From: Rhodococcoides fascians A44A
GTDB lineage: Bacteria; Actinomycetota; Actinomycetes; Mycobacteriales; Mycobacteriaceae
Assembly (NCBI RefSeq): GCF_000760735.1
Contig: NZ_JMEX01000008.1
Span: 2,514,915 to 2,578,914 of the forward strand
Reading direction: 5' to 3'
DNA: 64,000 nucleotides
The position numbers and the translations under genes were made by a program. The notes under the pieces are model-generated. The model ran no database searches. It was not told the DNA's origin and was given only the letters and a program-made list of their open reading frames with translations. The stretch's first letter is position 1. Each line of letters begins with the position of its first letter. Positions 51,879 to 61,593 of this stretch are shown piece after piece.

Positions 51879-53807
51879 TCAGTTCCCCAGCACGATGCCT
51901 TCTCGACGAGGGTCGGCGCCGCCGGTCCAACCGTTGTCGGTGCGCTGGAGGGCGCTGAGGCCGCTGGATTGGTCCGCCGTGGAGACCTGGTGTCCCCATT
52001 GTTCGAGTTGGCGTACGACGGGGTCGTCCGGGCCGGTGACGTTCGGGTGTTCACCGCCGTAGTTGGTGGCAGGGGAGTTCGCCGCACCGAAGTCCACCAT
52101 CGAGACGGCCTGCTGGGGGTTCATTCCCCAATCGAGAACGCCGACAAGTGTCTTGACGACGAACTGAATGATGACGGATCCGCCGGGCGAACCTGCGACC
52201 AAGGAGAGGTCGCCCCGGCTGCCGTCGTCGGTCTTGTCGAAGACGAGGGTCGGCGCCATGGAACTGCGTGGGCGCTTGCCCGGTTCCACTCGGTTGGCCA
52301 ACGGAGTGCCGTCGGGTGCCACGGGCTCGGCGGAGAAGTCCGTCAGCTGATTGTTCAGCAGGAAGCCGTCGACCATGTGGAACGAGCCGAACGCGGACTC
52401 GACGGTCGTCGTCATCGACGCGGCGTTTCCGTAGCTGTCGACGACGGAGATGTGGCTGGTTCCGTGTTCCTGCTCGGTGGACGACGCGAACTGCACGGGG
52501 CCGAAGTCGCCGTGCTCGGCCTTGCCCATACTGCGCGCAGGATCGATGAGAGCCGCACGCCCCGAGAGGTATTCGGGGTCGAGGAGGGCGTCGGGTGAAC
52601 CACCGGGCAGTGGTACGAAATCCGGGTCGGCGACGTAGAAGTCGCGATCAGCGTAGGCGAGCCGTTCTGCTTCGGAGATCAGATGTACACCCTCGGCCGT
52701 CGGGACACCGCCGTCGGCATCCATGTCGGTGGGCGCGTACTGGCCGAGATCGAAGTTCGACAGAATCCCCATCGTCGACGCGACGGCTATCCCACCGGAC
52801 GACGGACCGGGCATCCCGCAGATGTCGTGGTCTCGGTATTCGGTGCAGACGGCGGTTCTGGTCTTCGGCTCGTAGGCGGCCAGGTCCTCCATGGTCAGCA
52901 GTCCTGGTGTCCGGCCGGCGGAGGTGTCCGCGGTGGCGTCGACGATGGCTTGCGCGATGTCGCCGGTGTAGAAGGCGTCGGCGCCGCCTGATGCGATGGC
53001 GGACAACGTCTTCGACATCCCAGGATTGGTCAGTACCGTTCCCTCGGCCTTCGGGGACGCGTCCGGATTCAGGAAGTACTCTTTCGACGACGGGTCGAGC
53101 GCGAGCTTCGGCGCGGAATCGGCAATGGACTGTGCCATTCGCGGGCTGATCTCGAAGCCGTTGTCCGCGAGCGCGACTGCCGGATCGAAGAGCTCCGCCC
53201 AGTCCTGCTTTCCGTGGTCGGCGTGGGCTTGCTCGAGCATACGCATGACGCCCGGCACGCCGATCGATCTGCCGCTGGACCGTGCGTCGGGCTGGGGCAC
53301 CGTCCGGTTCACGTCGTCGATGTACCGCAGGTAGTCACCGGTGGCTGCCGCGGGTGCGACCTCACGTCCGTCGTACGCCTGTATGTCGCCCGACGCCGCG
53401 TCGTAGTAGAGGAGGAACGCGCCTCCGCCGATTCCCGACGATTGTGGTTCCACCAGACCGAGGACGGTCTGCGCGGCGATCAATGCGTCGGCGGCGGTTC
53501 CGCCGTCCGCCAGCACCTCGCACGCAGCGTCGGTGGAGATCGGATTGGCCGTCGACACAGCGAAGTCCGTGGTATCGACCGGTTCCATCCCGGAGCGATA
53601 CCCGGTGGCAATCTCCGGATTGGTACCGATGTCACCGCCGGCCGACGGCGCCGCGTCCACCGTCGTCACCGAGTCCGACGCGGGCAACGTGCAGGGCTCG
53701 GGCGCGGAGGCGTCGTCCTGTGACGTGGTGCAGGCGGTGATGGGAATCAGCACCAGAGCGCAGGCCGCAATGGTCAGTTTCTTCGCACCGAACTCCGAGA
53801 CACCCAT
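51879..53807 (-). CDS. ggt: Gamma-glutamyltransferase lipoprotein
   Basis: 642 residues. Lipobox PITAC (Cys about 26) puts it outside the membrane. Self-processing Ntn-hydrolase: GIGGGAFLLYYDAASG and GIAVASTMGILSNF in the large subunit, and the cleavage/catalytic site HGTSHISVVD (Thr about 448) starting the small subunit, with GSPGGSVII later. Hydrolyses or transfers gamma-glutamyl groups of glutathione-like compounds; in mycothiol users it may serve scavenging or xenobiotic-conjugate breakdown. Confidence 0.93.
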   Translation of the reverse strand: MGVSEFGAKKLTIAACALVLIPITACTTSQDDASAPEPCTLPASDSVTTVDAAPSAGGDIGTNPEIATGYRSGMEPVDTTDFAVSTANPISTDAACEVLADGGTAADALIAAQTVLGLVEPQSSGIGGGAFLLYYDAASGDIQAYDGREVAPAAATGDYLRYIDDVNRTVPQPDARSSGRSIGVPGVMRMLEQAHADHGKQDWAELFDPAVALADNGFEISPRMAQSIADSAPKLALDPSSKEYFLNPDASPKAEGTVLTNPGMSKTLSAIASGGADAFYTGDIAQAIVDATADTSAGRTPGLLTMEDLAAYEPKTRTAVCTEYRDHDICGMPGPSSGGIAVASTMGILSNFDLGQYAPTDMDADGGVPTAEGVHLISEAERLAYADRDFYVADPDFVPLPGGSPDALLDPEYLSGRAALIDPARSMGKAEHGDFGPVQFASSTEQEHGTSHISVVDSYGNAASMTTTVESAFGSFHMVDGFLLNNQLTDFSAEPVAPDGTPLANRVEPGKRPRSSMAPTLVFDKTDDGSRGDLSLVAGSPGGSVIIQFVVKTLVGVLDWGMNPQQAVSMVDFGAANSPATNYGGEHPNVTGPDDPVVRQLEQWGHQVSTADQSSGLSALQRTDNGWTGGADPRREGIVLGN

Positions 53808-53867
53808 TGCCCGACGCTACCTCACGGTGTGGTGGTGACGCGTCACTTCAGGCGTGATCGGCCCGGC

Positions 53868-54800
53868 TCACGCCGTTGCAGGGGCTCCTGCGATGCGGTC
53901 CGCGGCACCCCGCAGGGCGCTGGAGATCGCGTACATCGCGGGTGTGTACTGGCGGCGGGCAAGCGACGCGATGTAGATGACGCGTGTCGGAACGTTGTCC
54001 TGTGCGCGGAAGCGAACGGTCTGTACATCCGGGCGATGGTGTACCACTGCAAGTCTGGGAACCATTGCAATGCCGACTCCGGCGGCGACCATGGCTTCGA
54101 TCTCCTGATAATCGTGGGCCTCGTACACCACTTCCGGCTCGAATCCTGCTGCGCGGCAACTGCGGAACAACACTTCGGCGGCCGGGTGGTCGCTGCTACG
54201 GATGATCCACCTCGACTTCTCGAGGTCGGACAGGGCAACTTCCCTGTCTGCGTGAGTGTCGGTGATCGGGCGGAGCAGGAGAGTCTCGTCCTCCATCAAC
54301 GATTCGAGCGACAGCGACCTCTCGGCTTCCTCCGTCCATGCGTAGCTCCACAGCAGGGCCAGATCCACTTCGCTGGAGTGAAGCATGTCCAGCAGCTGAG
54401 GGCGTACCGCCGACCTGACGCGGACGTCGACCCCCGGCCATCGTGCGTGGTAGTCCTTCAGTGCGTCCGAGAGCAGTGATGCGCTGACGGTGGGGAACGA
54501 GCCGAGTCTCACCGATCCACGCGTCAATCCGCGGATTGCTTCGAGATCGCCGCTTGCCGCCCGCATCTCACGGCGGAACAGTCGGGCCCTGCTCGTGAGG
54601 ATCTCTCCTGCTTCCGTCAACTGGACGCCGCGGGGGAGCCGTGTCAGGACCGGCTGTTTGATGCTGTGTTCGAGCTTGGCGATGCGTTGGGACGCAGCGG
54701 ACGGGGTCATGTTCGCACGTTCGGCGCCTGCGGTCAGCGAACCCGCCTCGGCAATGTCGAGCAGGAGGAACAGAGTCACCACGTCGAAAGAATGCTGCAC
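53868..54800 (-). CDS. LysR family transcriptional regulator
   Basis: 310 residues with an N-terminal winged helix (AEAGSLTAGAERANMTPSAA, RIAKLEHSI) and a periplasmic-binding-like effector domain with RLGSFPTVSASLL and VAAGVGIAMVPRLAV. Divergent from the MatC transporter, the usual target arrangement. An ATTG/CAAT inverted pair at 54848-54872 in the shared promoter region is a possible binding site. Confidence 0.9.
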   Translation of the reverse strand: MQHSFDVVTLFLLLDIAEAGSLTAGAERANMTPSAASQRIAKLEHSIKQPVLTRLPRGVQLTEAGEILTSRARLFRREMRAASGDLEAIRGLTRGSVRLGSFPTVSASLLSDALKDYHARWPGVDVRVRSAVRPQLLDMLHSSEVDLALLWSYAWTEEAERSLSLESLMEDETLLLRPITDTHADREVALSDLEKSRWIIRSSDHPAAEVLFRSCRAAGFEPEVVYEAHDYQEIEAMVAAGVGIAMVPRLAVVHHRPDVQTVRFRAQDNVPTRVIYIASLARRQYTPAMYAISSALRGAADRIAGAPATA

Positions 54801-54941
54801 GGCCGGTCTGCTTTCAGTTGAGCTAAACGAGTTGGTAGCAGAACGATATTGTTCTGAACGGCAGAGGTCAATAATGTGACGTGGACAACGTTCAAGCGCT
54901 GAATGTAACCAAGGATCGACCCAGCCACCGAAAGACCTCCC

Positions 54942-56339
54942 ATGACCTCCATCGAGTTACTGCCACTCGTCGCCCTGGTCGCGATGTTCGTGATTGCAAC
55001 CTTCTTCCCGATCAACATCGGAATCCTCGGCTTCATCGGCGCGTTCGCCGTCGGGTACTTCGCGCTCGGATACGACGACAAGGAAATCCTCACGGCCTTC
55101 CCGAGTTCGATCGTCCTGACCATCGTCGGCGTCACCTACTTCTTCGGAATGGCGAAGAAGAACGGCACTATCGACCTACTGGTGAACAGCTGTATCCGGG
55201 CCGTTCACGGCCGAGTGACGGTGGTGCCGTGGGTGTTCTTCTTCGCCGCATCGGTACTCACCGCGTTGGGGACGTTCAGCCCGGCGGCCGTCGCGTTGAT
55301 CACGCCCGCCGCGATGGGATTCGCCGCTCGCACCAGGATGAGCCCTCTGGTCATGGGCATCATGGCCATCAACGGCGCTCACGCAGGCGCCTTCTCACCG
55401 ATCTCCGTGTCGGGTGTGCTGGTCCGCGACATCGTCGAATCCAACGGGCTGTCCATCAACCCGTGGACCCTCTTCTTCGCCAGCTACGGCATCAACCTGC
55501 TGCTCTCGGTCCTGACCGTCGTCGGCTACGCCACGTTGGCGCGTGTCCGCGGTCTCGAGTACACCGCCACCGGCACCAGCGAACCCGAGCCCACCAGCGG
55601 GTCGCGTGACGGCTCACCTCGTATGACTCCCCGGACCGGCGGCGACGGGGGTGCGGGAGTTCCGGCCGGCGGTGGTCGTCAGGCCACGCAGGTTCTCGCC
55701 AGGCCAGGCGGCACCGCAGTGCTCGGCGCGCCCGAGCCCGTCACGGCAGTGCAGAAGCTGACGTTGTTCCTCATCGGCGCGCTTCTCGTTCTCGTCCTGG
55801 TCCTGCATCTGCCGATCAGCTTCATCGCGATCGGCGCGGGCGCCGTCCTGGCCTTCACCGACTTGAAGAAGCAGAGCGAGGCGATCGCGGACATAAGCTG
55901 GTCGACGGTCCTGCTGGTCGCAGGCATGGTCACCTACATCTCGATCCTCGAAGAGGTCGGCACCATCGATCACCTGGCCGAGATGGCAATCACGATCGGC
56001 GCACCGATCGTCGTCGCGATCGTTCTCTGTTACGTCATCGGCGTCACCTCGGCATTCGCGTCGTCGACGGCGCTGCTGGCCGCGATCATCCCGCTCGCGA
56101 TGCCGCTGCTCGGGACCGGAGCGCTGCCCGTCGTCGGAGTGGTGGCTGCCCTCGCGATCTCGGCGACCGTCGTCGACGTCTCCCCGTTCTCCACCAACGG
56201 CGCACTGGTGCTGGCCAACGCTCAGAACATCGAGAGACCGCGTTTCTACCGCCAGCTTCTCCTCAATGCAGGCATCGTCGTCGCCATCGCACCTGCGCTG
56301 TGCTGGCTGATCCTCGTCGTCGTGCCGGAGATGCTCTGA
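54942..56339 (+). CDS. MatC-type dicarboxylate carrier
   Basis: 465 residues, about 11-12 membrane helices. The start IELLPLVALVAMFVIATFFP and INIGILGFIGAF match the MatC N-terminal domain of malonate/dicarboxylate carriers. A Gly/Pro-rich cytoplasmic loop (about 215-265) separates the halves. Divergent from LysR and followed by PrpF, so probably imports an organic di- or tricarboxylate. Confidence 0.85.
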   Translation: MTSIELLPLVALVAMFVIATFFPINIGILGFIGAFAVGYFALGYDDKEILTAFPSSIVLTIVGVTYFFGMAKKNGTIDLLVNSCIRAVHGRVTVVPWVFFFAASVLTALGTFSPAAVALITPAAMGFAARTRMSPLVMGIMAINGAHAGAFSPISVSGVLVRDIVESNGLSINPWTLFFASYGINLLLSVLTVVGYATLARVRGLEYTATGTSEPEPTSGSRDGSPRMTPRTGGDGGAGVPAGGGRQATQVLARPGGTAVLGAPEPVTAVQKLTLFLIGALLVLVLVLHLPISFIAIGAGAVLAFTDLKKQSEAIADISWSTVLLVAGMVTYISILEEVGTIDHLAEMAITIGAPIVVAIVLCYVIGVTSAFASSTALLAAIIPLAMPLLGTGALPVVGVVAALAISATVVDVSPFSTNGALVLANAQNIERPRFYRQLLLNAGIVVAIAPALCWLILVVVPEML

Positions 56340-56447
56340 TCGCGTTAAGTTCTCCTGAACCTCACGAACATATTTCGTAATTGTCCTTGACGCGCGGAGA
56401 ACGCACGCTGGGATCAAGCTTCAGAACATGATCGAAAGGCACACCGG

Positions 56448-57584
56448 ATGTTCACTCTTCGAGGAACCTGGATGCGCGGCGGCACCAGCAAGTGCTGGCT
56501 GTTCAATGCCGTGGACATCGACCCCTACATCGCCGACGCCGGGGGACTGGACGCGATCCTGACCGCAGCCTTCGGGTCGGGAGATCCCCGCCAACTCGAC
56601 GGCGTGGGCGGGGGAAGCTCGACAACGTCCAAAGCAGCGATCGTGCGACGCTCGGCCACCCCCGGCATCGACGTCGACTACCTGTTCGCGCAGGTCGCCG
56701 TCGAGAATCGAACCGTCGAATGGGGAAGCAACTGCGGCAACTGCGCCACCGCGATCGGTCTCTACGCGGTGCAGGCGGGACTGGTTCCCGTAGGCAACAC
56801 GGTCACCGTCGTCCGGATGCGCAACGAGAACACCGGTGCCATTCTCGCCGCGGACATCGCGACACCCGGCGGCCGAGTCCCCACCGAGGGCGACGCCGCA
56901 GTGCCAGGCACCACCGCACTCGGCGTCCCCGTCGGGCTGACCTTCACCGATCTTGCTGCCGATCGAGTCTCGCTTCTGCCGACGGGTGAAGCCGTCGACA
57001 GGATCGAACTGGACGGGAAGGAGTACCGGGGCACCCTCGTTCGAGCGGGCGCCCCGGCGGCTCTCTTCGACGCCTCGGACCTGGGACTCGGCGGGTCCGA
57101 ACCCAACGACGTTCTCGGCCTGCATCTGCCGGTTCTCGTAGCACTGCGCAGACAAGCAGCGCTTCGCATGGGACTCAGCGCACCCGACGAGCCGATCACC
57201 CACGCGATCCCCAAGGTGGGGGTCGTCGGACCGCCGCGGGACTACCGCACAACCGCCGGTGTCGACGTCGACGCGGCCGACTACGACGTCTCCGTCCGCA
57301 TGCTGTCGATGATGGCGCCCCATCCGGCCATCGGTCTGACGTCCGCTGTCGCCGTTGCCGCCGCAGCCACCGTCTCCGGTGGGGTGGTCGCCACCAATGC
57401 CCGTATCGGATGGCCGGGTTCCATCCGAATCGGCACCGCCGCGGGGGTTCTCGACGTCGACATCGCCCTGGACTCGGCCGGACTGCTGCACTCGGTCACG
57501 CTGCGTCGGGCGGTTCGCCGCATCGCCACCGCCGAACTGTTCGTGGCCGTACCGTCGCCGATCCTGGCCTCGGTCGGTGGCTGA
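56448..57584 (+). CDS. PrpF family protein (isomerase/tautomerase)
   Basis: 378 residues with FTLRGTWMRGGTSKCWLF and WGSNCGNCATAIGLYAVQAG, the PrpF signature with the active-site Cys and its partner segment. Members isomerise 2-methylaconitate or tautomerise 4-oxalomesaconate. Next to MatC and LysR it probably processes the imported acid; no AcnD or methylcitrate gene is nearby, so the methylcitrate role is unlikely. Confidence 0.88.
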   Translation: MFTLRGTWMRGGTSKCWLFNAVDIDPYIADAGGLDAILTAAFGSGDPRQLDGVGGGSSTTSKAAIVRRSATPGIDVDYLFAQVAVENRTVEWGSNCGNCATAIGLYAVQAGLVPVGNTVTVVRMRNENTGAILAADIATPGGRVPTEGDAAVPGTTALGVPVGLTFTDLAADRVSLLPTGEAVDRIELDGKEYRGTLVRAGAPAALFDASDLGLGGSEPNDVLGLHLPVLVALRRQAALRMGLSAPDEPITHAIPKVGVVGPPRDYRTTAGVDVDAADYDVSVRMLSMMAPHPAIGLTSAVAVAAAATVSGGVVATNARIGWPGSIRIGTAAGVLDVDIALDSAGLLHSVTLRRAVRRIATAELFVAVPSPILASVGG

Positions 57585-57587
57585 ACG

Positions 57588-58064
57588 CTACTGCCTTACA
57601 GCGACGACGGCTTCCAGCTCGACCAGAGCATTCTTCGGCAGCACATGCGTCGGCAACGTCGTTCGAGCGTGACGACCCGCAGGGCCCAACACGTCGATCA
57701 GAAGTCCCGACGCGGATTCGGCAGCGGCCGGTTGGTCCGTGAAGTCCGGTCCGCTGGCGATCCAGACGGTCAGTTTGAGAACCTGCGTCACGTTCTCGAG
57801 TCCGACGGCCTGGTCGATTCTGGCCAGCAGATTGAGAGCGGCGACTTCGGCGGCGGCCGCGGCGTCCTCGGTGGTGGCGTCCACCCCTGCCTTGCCGCTG
57901 AGGACCTCTCCGCTCGGGGTCCGCGAGATCTGTCCCGACAGGTACAGCACATCGCGGTGCTGCGTCCAGGCGTCGTACGAGTACGCCGGGGCGCCGAGCT
58001 CGGGCAAGCTCAGGTTCCGTTTTGCCAGACGCTGCCGGGGATCGATGGTGCTGGTGTCGGTCAT
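57588..58064 (-). CDS. RidA/YjgF family protein
   Basis: 158 residues from ATG 58064, overlapping the stop of the M24 gene (ATGA). YLSGQISRTPSGEV, QVLKLTVWIAS and VELEAVVAVRQ are family motifs. The key deaminase Arg of RidA proper is not evident at its usual place near the C-terminus (LPKNALVELEAV), so it may be an Rid3-6 relative. Last gene of the ABC/M24 operon. Confidence 0.87.
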   Translation of the reverse strand: MTDTSTIDPRQRLAKRNLSLPELGAPAYSYDAWTQHRDVLYLSGQISRTPSGEVLSGKAGVDATTEDAAAAAEVAALNLLARIDQAVGLENVTQVLKLTVWIASGPDFTDQPAAAESASGLLIDVLGPAGRHARTTLPTHVLPKNALVELEAVVAVRQ

Positions 58065-59719
58065 GCCGTGGTCCTGTCGCGTCGAGTGAGGTTGTAGGTT
58101 CGGCTCCGGCCGATGAACCAGAGATCTTCGGTTCCGATCGCCACATCTCCGTACCGCCAGGGGATCTCGGCGGCGCCGTACGATCCGACGTCCAAGGCGT
58201 GCTTGTACCCGGGACGCAGCTCGTTGGCGAAGGACTCCTGTTTGCCCATGAGATGGCCGACGTTGCGGCGACGATAGATGGTGTCGAAATCGGTTTCCTC
58301 GCCCAGCATTCCGATCTCGATCATGCGGGGGAGGTGCGGGGCCAGGAACTGCAGTGTTCCTTCGTGTACGTCCTCGCAGACGACGCCGGGACGAAGTTGA
58401 CCGATGATGCCCTCCCGCACGACGGTGAAGAAGAACTCGTACGCCTCCTTGGCTGCAGGAGTGCGGGGCAGCGAACGCGCCATGTCGGACGTCGCGACGA
58501 CGACGCCGTCGATGGTCACCTGCACACCGGCGTCGAGCTGAATGCACGTGGTGTCCCCGTTGATCGGGAAGTCGACGGGTGGGCCAGGGAACAGCATGCG
58601 GTTCGACGAGTGCAGGTTGGTGAAATACGGCTCGACGACGAACCCGATGGCATTCTCGGTCGTGAACTTGTCGATGAAGTCGACGTAGCGGCCGTAGATG
58701 TCCAGTTCGGTGAACTCGTTGCCTGCGTCGATTTCCTGTTCGGCCCAGGCCAGCGCCTCCTCGATCGCGTACACGCTCGTGCGGGCAGCGATGACCTGGA
58801 ACGGTAAATCTTCGTGATCGCGGATGTCGCGCCAGTGCGCCAGATCGATCGACGCGGAAACGAGACTCAACCCGGCGTCCACGAGCTGGCCGGCGATCCC
58901 GACGGACATGAATTCTTCCTCGATACCGATCCGCTTCCCGGGCACCAGCGCCGCGACGGCCTCGGCGAGAGAGGCATAGTCGCCGACCGCGTCGCCGTAC
59001 TCGCTTGCGTCGGCGGTGGTGATCACGAACACCCGGTCGCTCCCCGGTGCCCACACCGCGACGTCACCGCGTGCCGACCTGCCGGTGATCTCGGAGAAGT
59101 TCGGCGGCGCGAGCACGACCAGACCGTCGACACCGCGTTCGGCGGCAATGGATTCCAAGCCCGTGAAACGAGTGTCCGCGGCACCGAAATCCTCGGTCAG
59201 ACCCTGCAGGTGCGGGACGTCGGAAATCAGCGCGGTGGCGACGTCGGCCCCACGTCGACGCCAGTCGGTGAACCGATCGACGATCTCCGACGTCGAGATC
59301 GCGTGAACACGAACAGGACTCGGAGCGAGAGGTTCGGTAGTGACCGTCAGGCTGTCCGAGAGCGTCAACTGGTGGCTGTAGACCACGTCGGCGTCGAGAT
59401 GCACGGCGTCGTCGTCGGCAAGGTCCTTCACCAGGGAGGTAAGACTCTGCGCGACGGTGACATCGGCGATGGGACGTGGATCGATGGTGACCCACGGTGC
59501 GTAGAAGCGGATGCGCTCGGGGGCGACGCCGGCCGAGAGGACGTTGCCCTGTTCCTGCTGGCGGACGAGGAGGATGGCGTCCTCACCGTCGCGGGATGCG
59601 ATCAGTGGCGTGACGAGCGGATGAGAGTCCAACCGAATGGCCGAGAACAGCAGACTCTTCCGGGGGTGCAGGCCGAACTCGTCGGCCAGCGTGTCGAGAT
59701 GTGCGGATAGACGCAACAT
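58061..59719 (-). CDS. M24 family hydrolase (creatinase/prolidase fold)
   Basis: 552 residues from ATG 59719 after AGGAG. A long N-terminal region (about 1-310) includes the usual creatinase_N fold, then a pita-bread catalytic domain with metal-ligand candidates in IQLDAGVQV, TSDMARSL, VGHLMGKQE and GTEDLWF. Longer than typical prolidases (about 350-450). Family members hydrolyse Xaa-Pro peptides, creatine or ectoine; with uptake and RidA genes alongside, it probably opens an imported nitrogen compound. Confidence 0.85.
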   Translation of the reverse strand: MLRLSAHLDTLADEFGLHPRKSLLFSAIRLDSHPLVTPLIASRDGEDAILLVRQQEQGNVLSAGVAPERIRFYAPWVTIDPRPIADVTVAQSLTSLVKDLADDDAVHLDADVVYSHQLTLSDSLTVTTEPLAPSPVRVHAISTSEIVDRFTDWRRRGADVATALISDVPHLQGLTEDFGAADTRFTGLESIAAERGVDGLVVLAPPNFSEITGRSARGDVAVWAPGSDRVFVITTADASEYGDAVGDYASLAEAVAALVPGKRIGIEEEFMSVGIAGQLVDAGLSLVSASIDLAHWRDIRDHEDLPFQVIAARTSVYAIEEALAWAEQEIDAGNEFTELDIYGRYVDFIDKFTTENAIGFVVEPYFTNLHSSNRMLFPGPPVDFPINGDTTCIQLDAGVQVTIDGVVVATSDMARSLPRTPAAKEAYEFFFTVVREGIIGQLRPGVVCEDVHEGTLQFLAPHLPRMIEIGMLGEETDFDTIYRRRNVGHLMGKQESFANELRPGYKHALDVGSYGAAEIPWRYGDVAIGTEDLWFIGRSRTYNLTRRDRTTA

Positions 59720-59750
59720 GAATACTCCTGTCGTTGAAAACTGTTCGAGG

Positions 59751-60524
59751 TCAGCTGATTCCGGCAGTGACCCCGATGTGCGACTCGACTTCGGTGACGT
59801 AGTCGGCGAACGTGGGTGAATAGCGGTGCTCTTTGTCGCGGGGGCGGGGCAAGTCGATCGTGATGTCGGCGATAATCCGGCCCGGGCGGTCTCCGACGAC
59901 CACGACGCGGTCACCCAGCCAGACGGCCTCGGAGATGCTGTGGGTGACGAAGACGACGCTGCATCCCGTCTTCTGCCAGATGCGCTGGATCTCGAAGTTC
60001 ATGGTGTCGCGGGTCATCGCGTCGAGTGCACCGAACGGTTCGTCCATCAAGAGCAGCTCCGGGTCCGACACCAAAGCCCGACAGATGGCGACTCGCTGCT
60101 GCATACCGCCCGACAACTCGTAGGAGTAGCGCTTGGCTTTGTCCTTCAGCCCCACCATGTCCAGGAGTTCGAGTGCCCTGGCCTTCGATGCGTTGTCGCG
60201 AGTGCCTCGGAACTCCAGCGGCAGCAGGACATTGTCGAGGTTGTTGCGCCACGGCAGCAGGACCGGGCTCTGGAAGACCATGCCGATCTCTTCGACCCCC
60301 GCGGCGATCGGATCGCCCTTGATGAGCACCTCGCCCTTCGTCGCCGCCTGCAGCCCGGAGATGGTTTTCAGAAGGGTCGTCTTGCCGCTGCCGGACTGGC
60401 CGACGATCGAGACGAACTGGCCGTGCTCGACGTCGAAGTTCACGCCGTCGAGTACGACGTTGGTATCACCGTCACGCGATCGGAACGAGACGCCTACGTT
60501 GTTGACTTCAACTGCCTTGTTCAT
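59751..60524 (-). CDS. ABC importer ATPase, SsuB/TauB type
   Basis: 257 residues. Walker A GQSGSGKTTLLK (about 39-50), Q-loop VFQSPVLLPWRNN, signature ELSGGMQQRVAICRAL, Walker B LLLMDEPFGALD and H-loop FVTHSISEAV. Pairs with the binding protein and permease upstream in the nitrate/sulfonate/pyrimidine class. Confidence 0.93.
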   Translation of the reverse strand: MNKAVEVNNVGVSFRSRDGDTNVVLDGVNFDVEHGQFVSIVGQSGSGKTTLLKTISGLQAATKGEVLIKGDPIAAGVEEIGMVFQSPVLLPWRNNLDNVLLPLEFRGTRDNASKARALELLDMVGLKDKAKRYSYELSGGMQQRVAICRALVSDPELLLMDEPFGALDAMTRDTMNFEIQRIWQKTGCSVVFVTHSISEAVWLGDRVVVVGDRPGRIIADITIDLPRPRDKEHRYSPTFADYVTEVESHIGVTAGIS

Positions 60525-60549
60525 TGTTCTCTCCCGGTCAGGTAGGCGG

Positions 60550-61572
60550 TCATGGTGCGGAGATCTCGTCGGAAGTGGGTAGTGGGTCGATGTAGTCGTT
60601 GCTGTAGACCTGTGCGGGCGTCAGCGTCGAGTTCGGATCGAGACCGAGAAACTCTCGGGAGACGTCGATCATCTGTTGGACGCCGTCGTCGGTCATGAGG
60701 CCGAAGGGCTCCGACTCCTCGCCGAGGCGATTGTTCAGCGCGCACTGTTCGTCCAGGGCAAGAACGACGGTGCTGGTCTCGTACCCCTGCACCTCCTTGT
60801 GGAACGAGTCGGCAGCGCCCTCCGGGTTCTCGCAGGACCACAGGTATGCCTTCTGCAGCGCCCGGTTGAACTTGACGACGCGCTCCGGGTTGTCCTGCAG
60901 TTGCTCGTTGGAGAAGACGATTCCGTTGCCGTACAGATCGATGCCGAGGTCGGACCACTTCAACACCACCGGCTCCTTGCCGAGGGCATCGATAGCCGGA
61001 CCGTCGGATACCGAGAGAGCCAAATTGGCGTCCCACTGGCCCGAGACGAGCCCGGGAATCTTGGCGCTGCTGGCCGCGTGGATCACGTTCACGTCGTCGG
61101 CGGAGAGGCCCAACTTGCTCAGGGCGTACGGCCACATGGCCGTCATCGCGCCTGCACCCTCGGTTGCAATGGTTCTGCCCGGCAGGTCTTCCCAACTGTG
61201 GATGTCGCCGTCGGACAAGGCAACCACCGCGTAGGCCGACCGGGCCTGCAGCAGGTCCACCTGCGTCACCTGAGCGCCGCGACCCTGGTTGAGGACGGTG
61301 ACACCGAAATCGGCCCACCCGGCGTCGACCTTGCCGGTATCCACGGCGGCGACGGTGTTACCCGACCCGGATCCGGGCATCACGGTGACGTCGAGGCCTT
61401 CCTCCTCGAAGAATCCACGATCCACGGCCGCGAAGAAGGGTGCGTGCTTGGGCAGATATCCGACGTCGACCATCAGTGACATCTTCTCGCCGGATCCTGT
61501 TGCGCTACAGGCGGTCAACGGTGCGACGAGGGCGGCGGCGATCATCAACGCCGCAGTGCGTGTCCTACGCAT
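60550..61572 (-). CDS. ABC substrate-binding lipoprotein, NMT1/SsuA type
   Basis: 340 residues with lipobox PLTAC (Cys about 22). DVGYLPKHAPFFAAVDRGFF and GLDVTVMPGSGSGNTVAAVD are the N-lobe pattern of NMT1/THI5-like binding proteins for pyrimidines, sulfonates or aromatic acids. Membrane-anchored and extracytoplasmic. The ligand is unknown. Confidence 0.9.
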   Translation of the reverse strand: MRRTRTAALMIAAALVAPLTACSATGSGEKMSLMVDVGYLPKHAPFFAAVDRGFFEEEGLDVTVMPGSGSGNTVAAVDTGKVDAGWADFGVTVLNQGRGAQVTQVDLLQARSAYAVVALSDGDIHSWEDLPGRTIATEGAGAMTAMWPYALSKLGLSADDVNVIHAASSAKIPGLVSGQWDANLALSVSDGPAIDALGKEPVVLKWSDLGIDLYGNGIVFSNEQLQDNPERVVKFNRALQKAYLWSCENPEGAADSFHKEVQGYETSTVVLALDEQCALNNRLGEESEPFGLMTDDGVQQMIDVSREFLGLDPNSTLTPAQVYSNDYIDPLPTSDEISAP

Positions 61573-61593
61573 TCTGGTCTCCAGTTCGATCGG

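Noticed and set aside
58061..59054. Fusion of RidA with an upstream frame of 488 codons
   Set aside because: The upstream part is an out-of-frame shadow of the M24 gene; RidA starts at ATG 58064.
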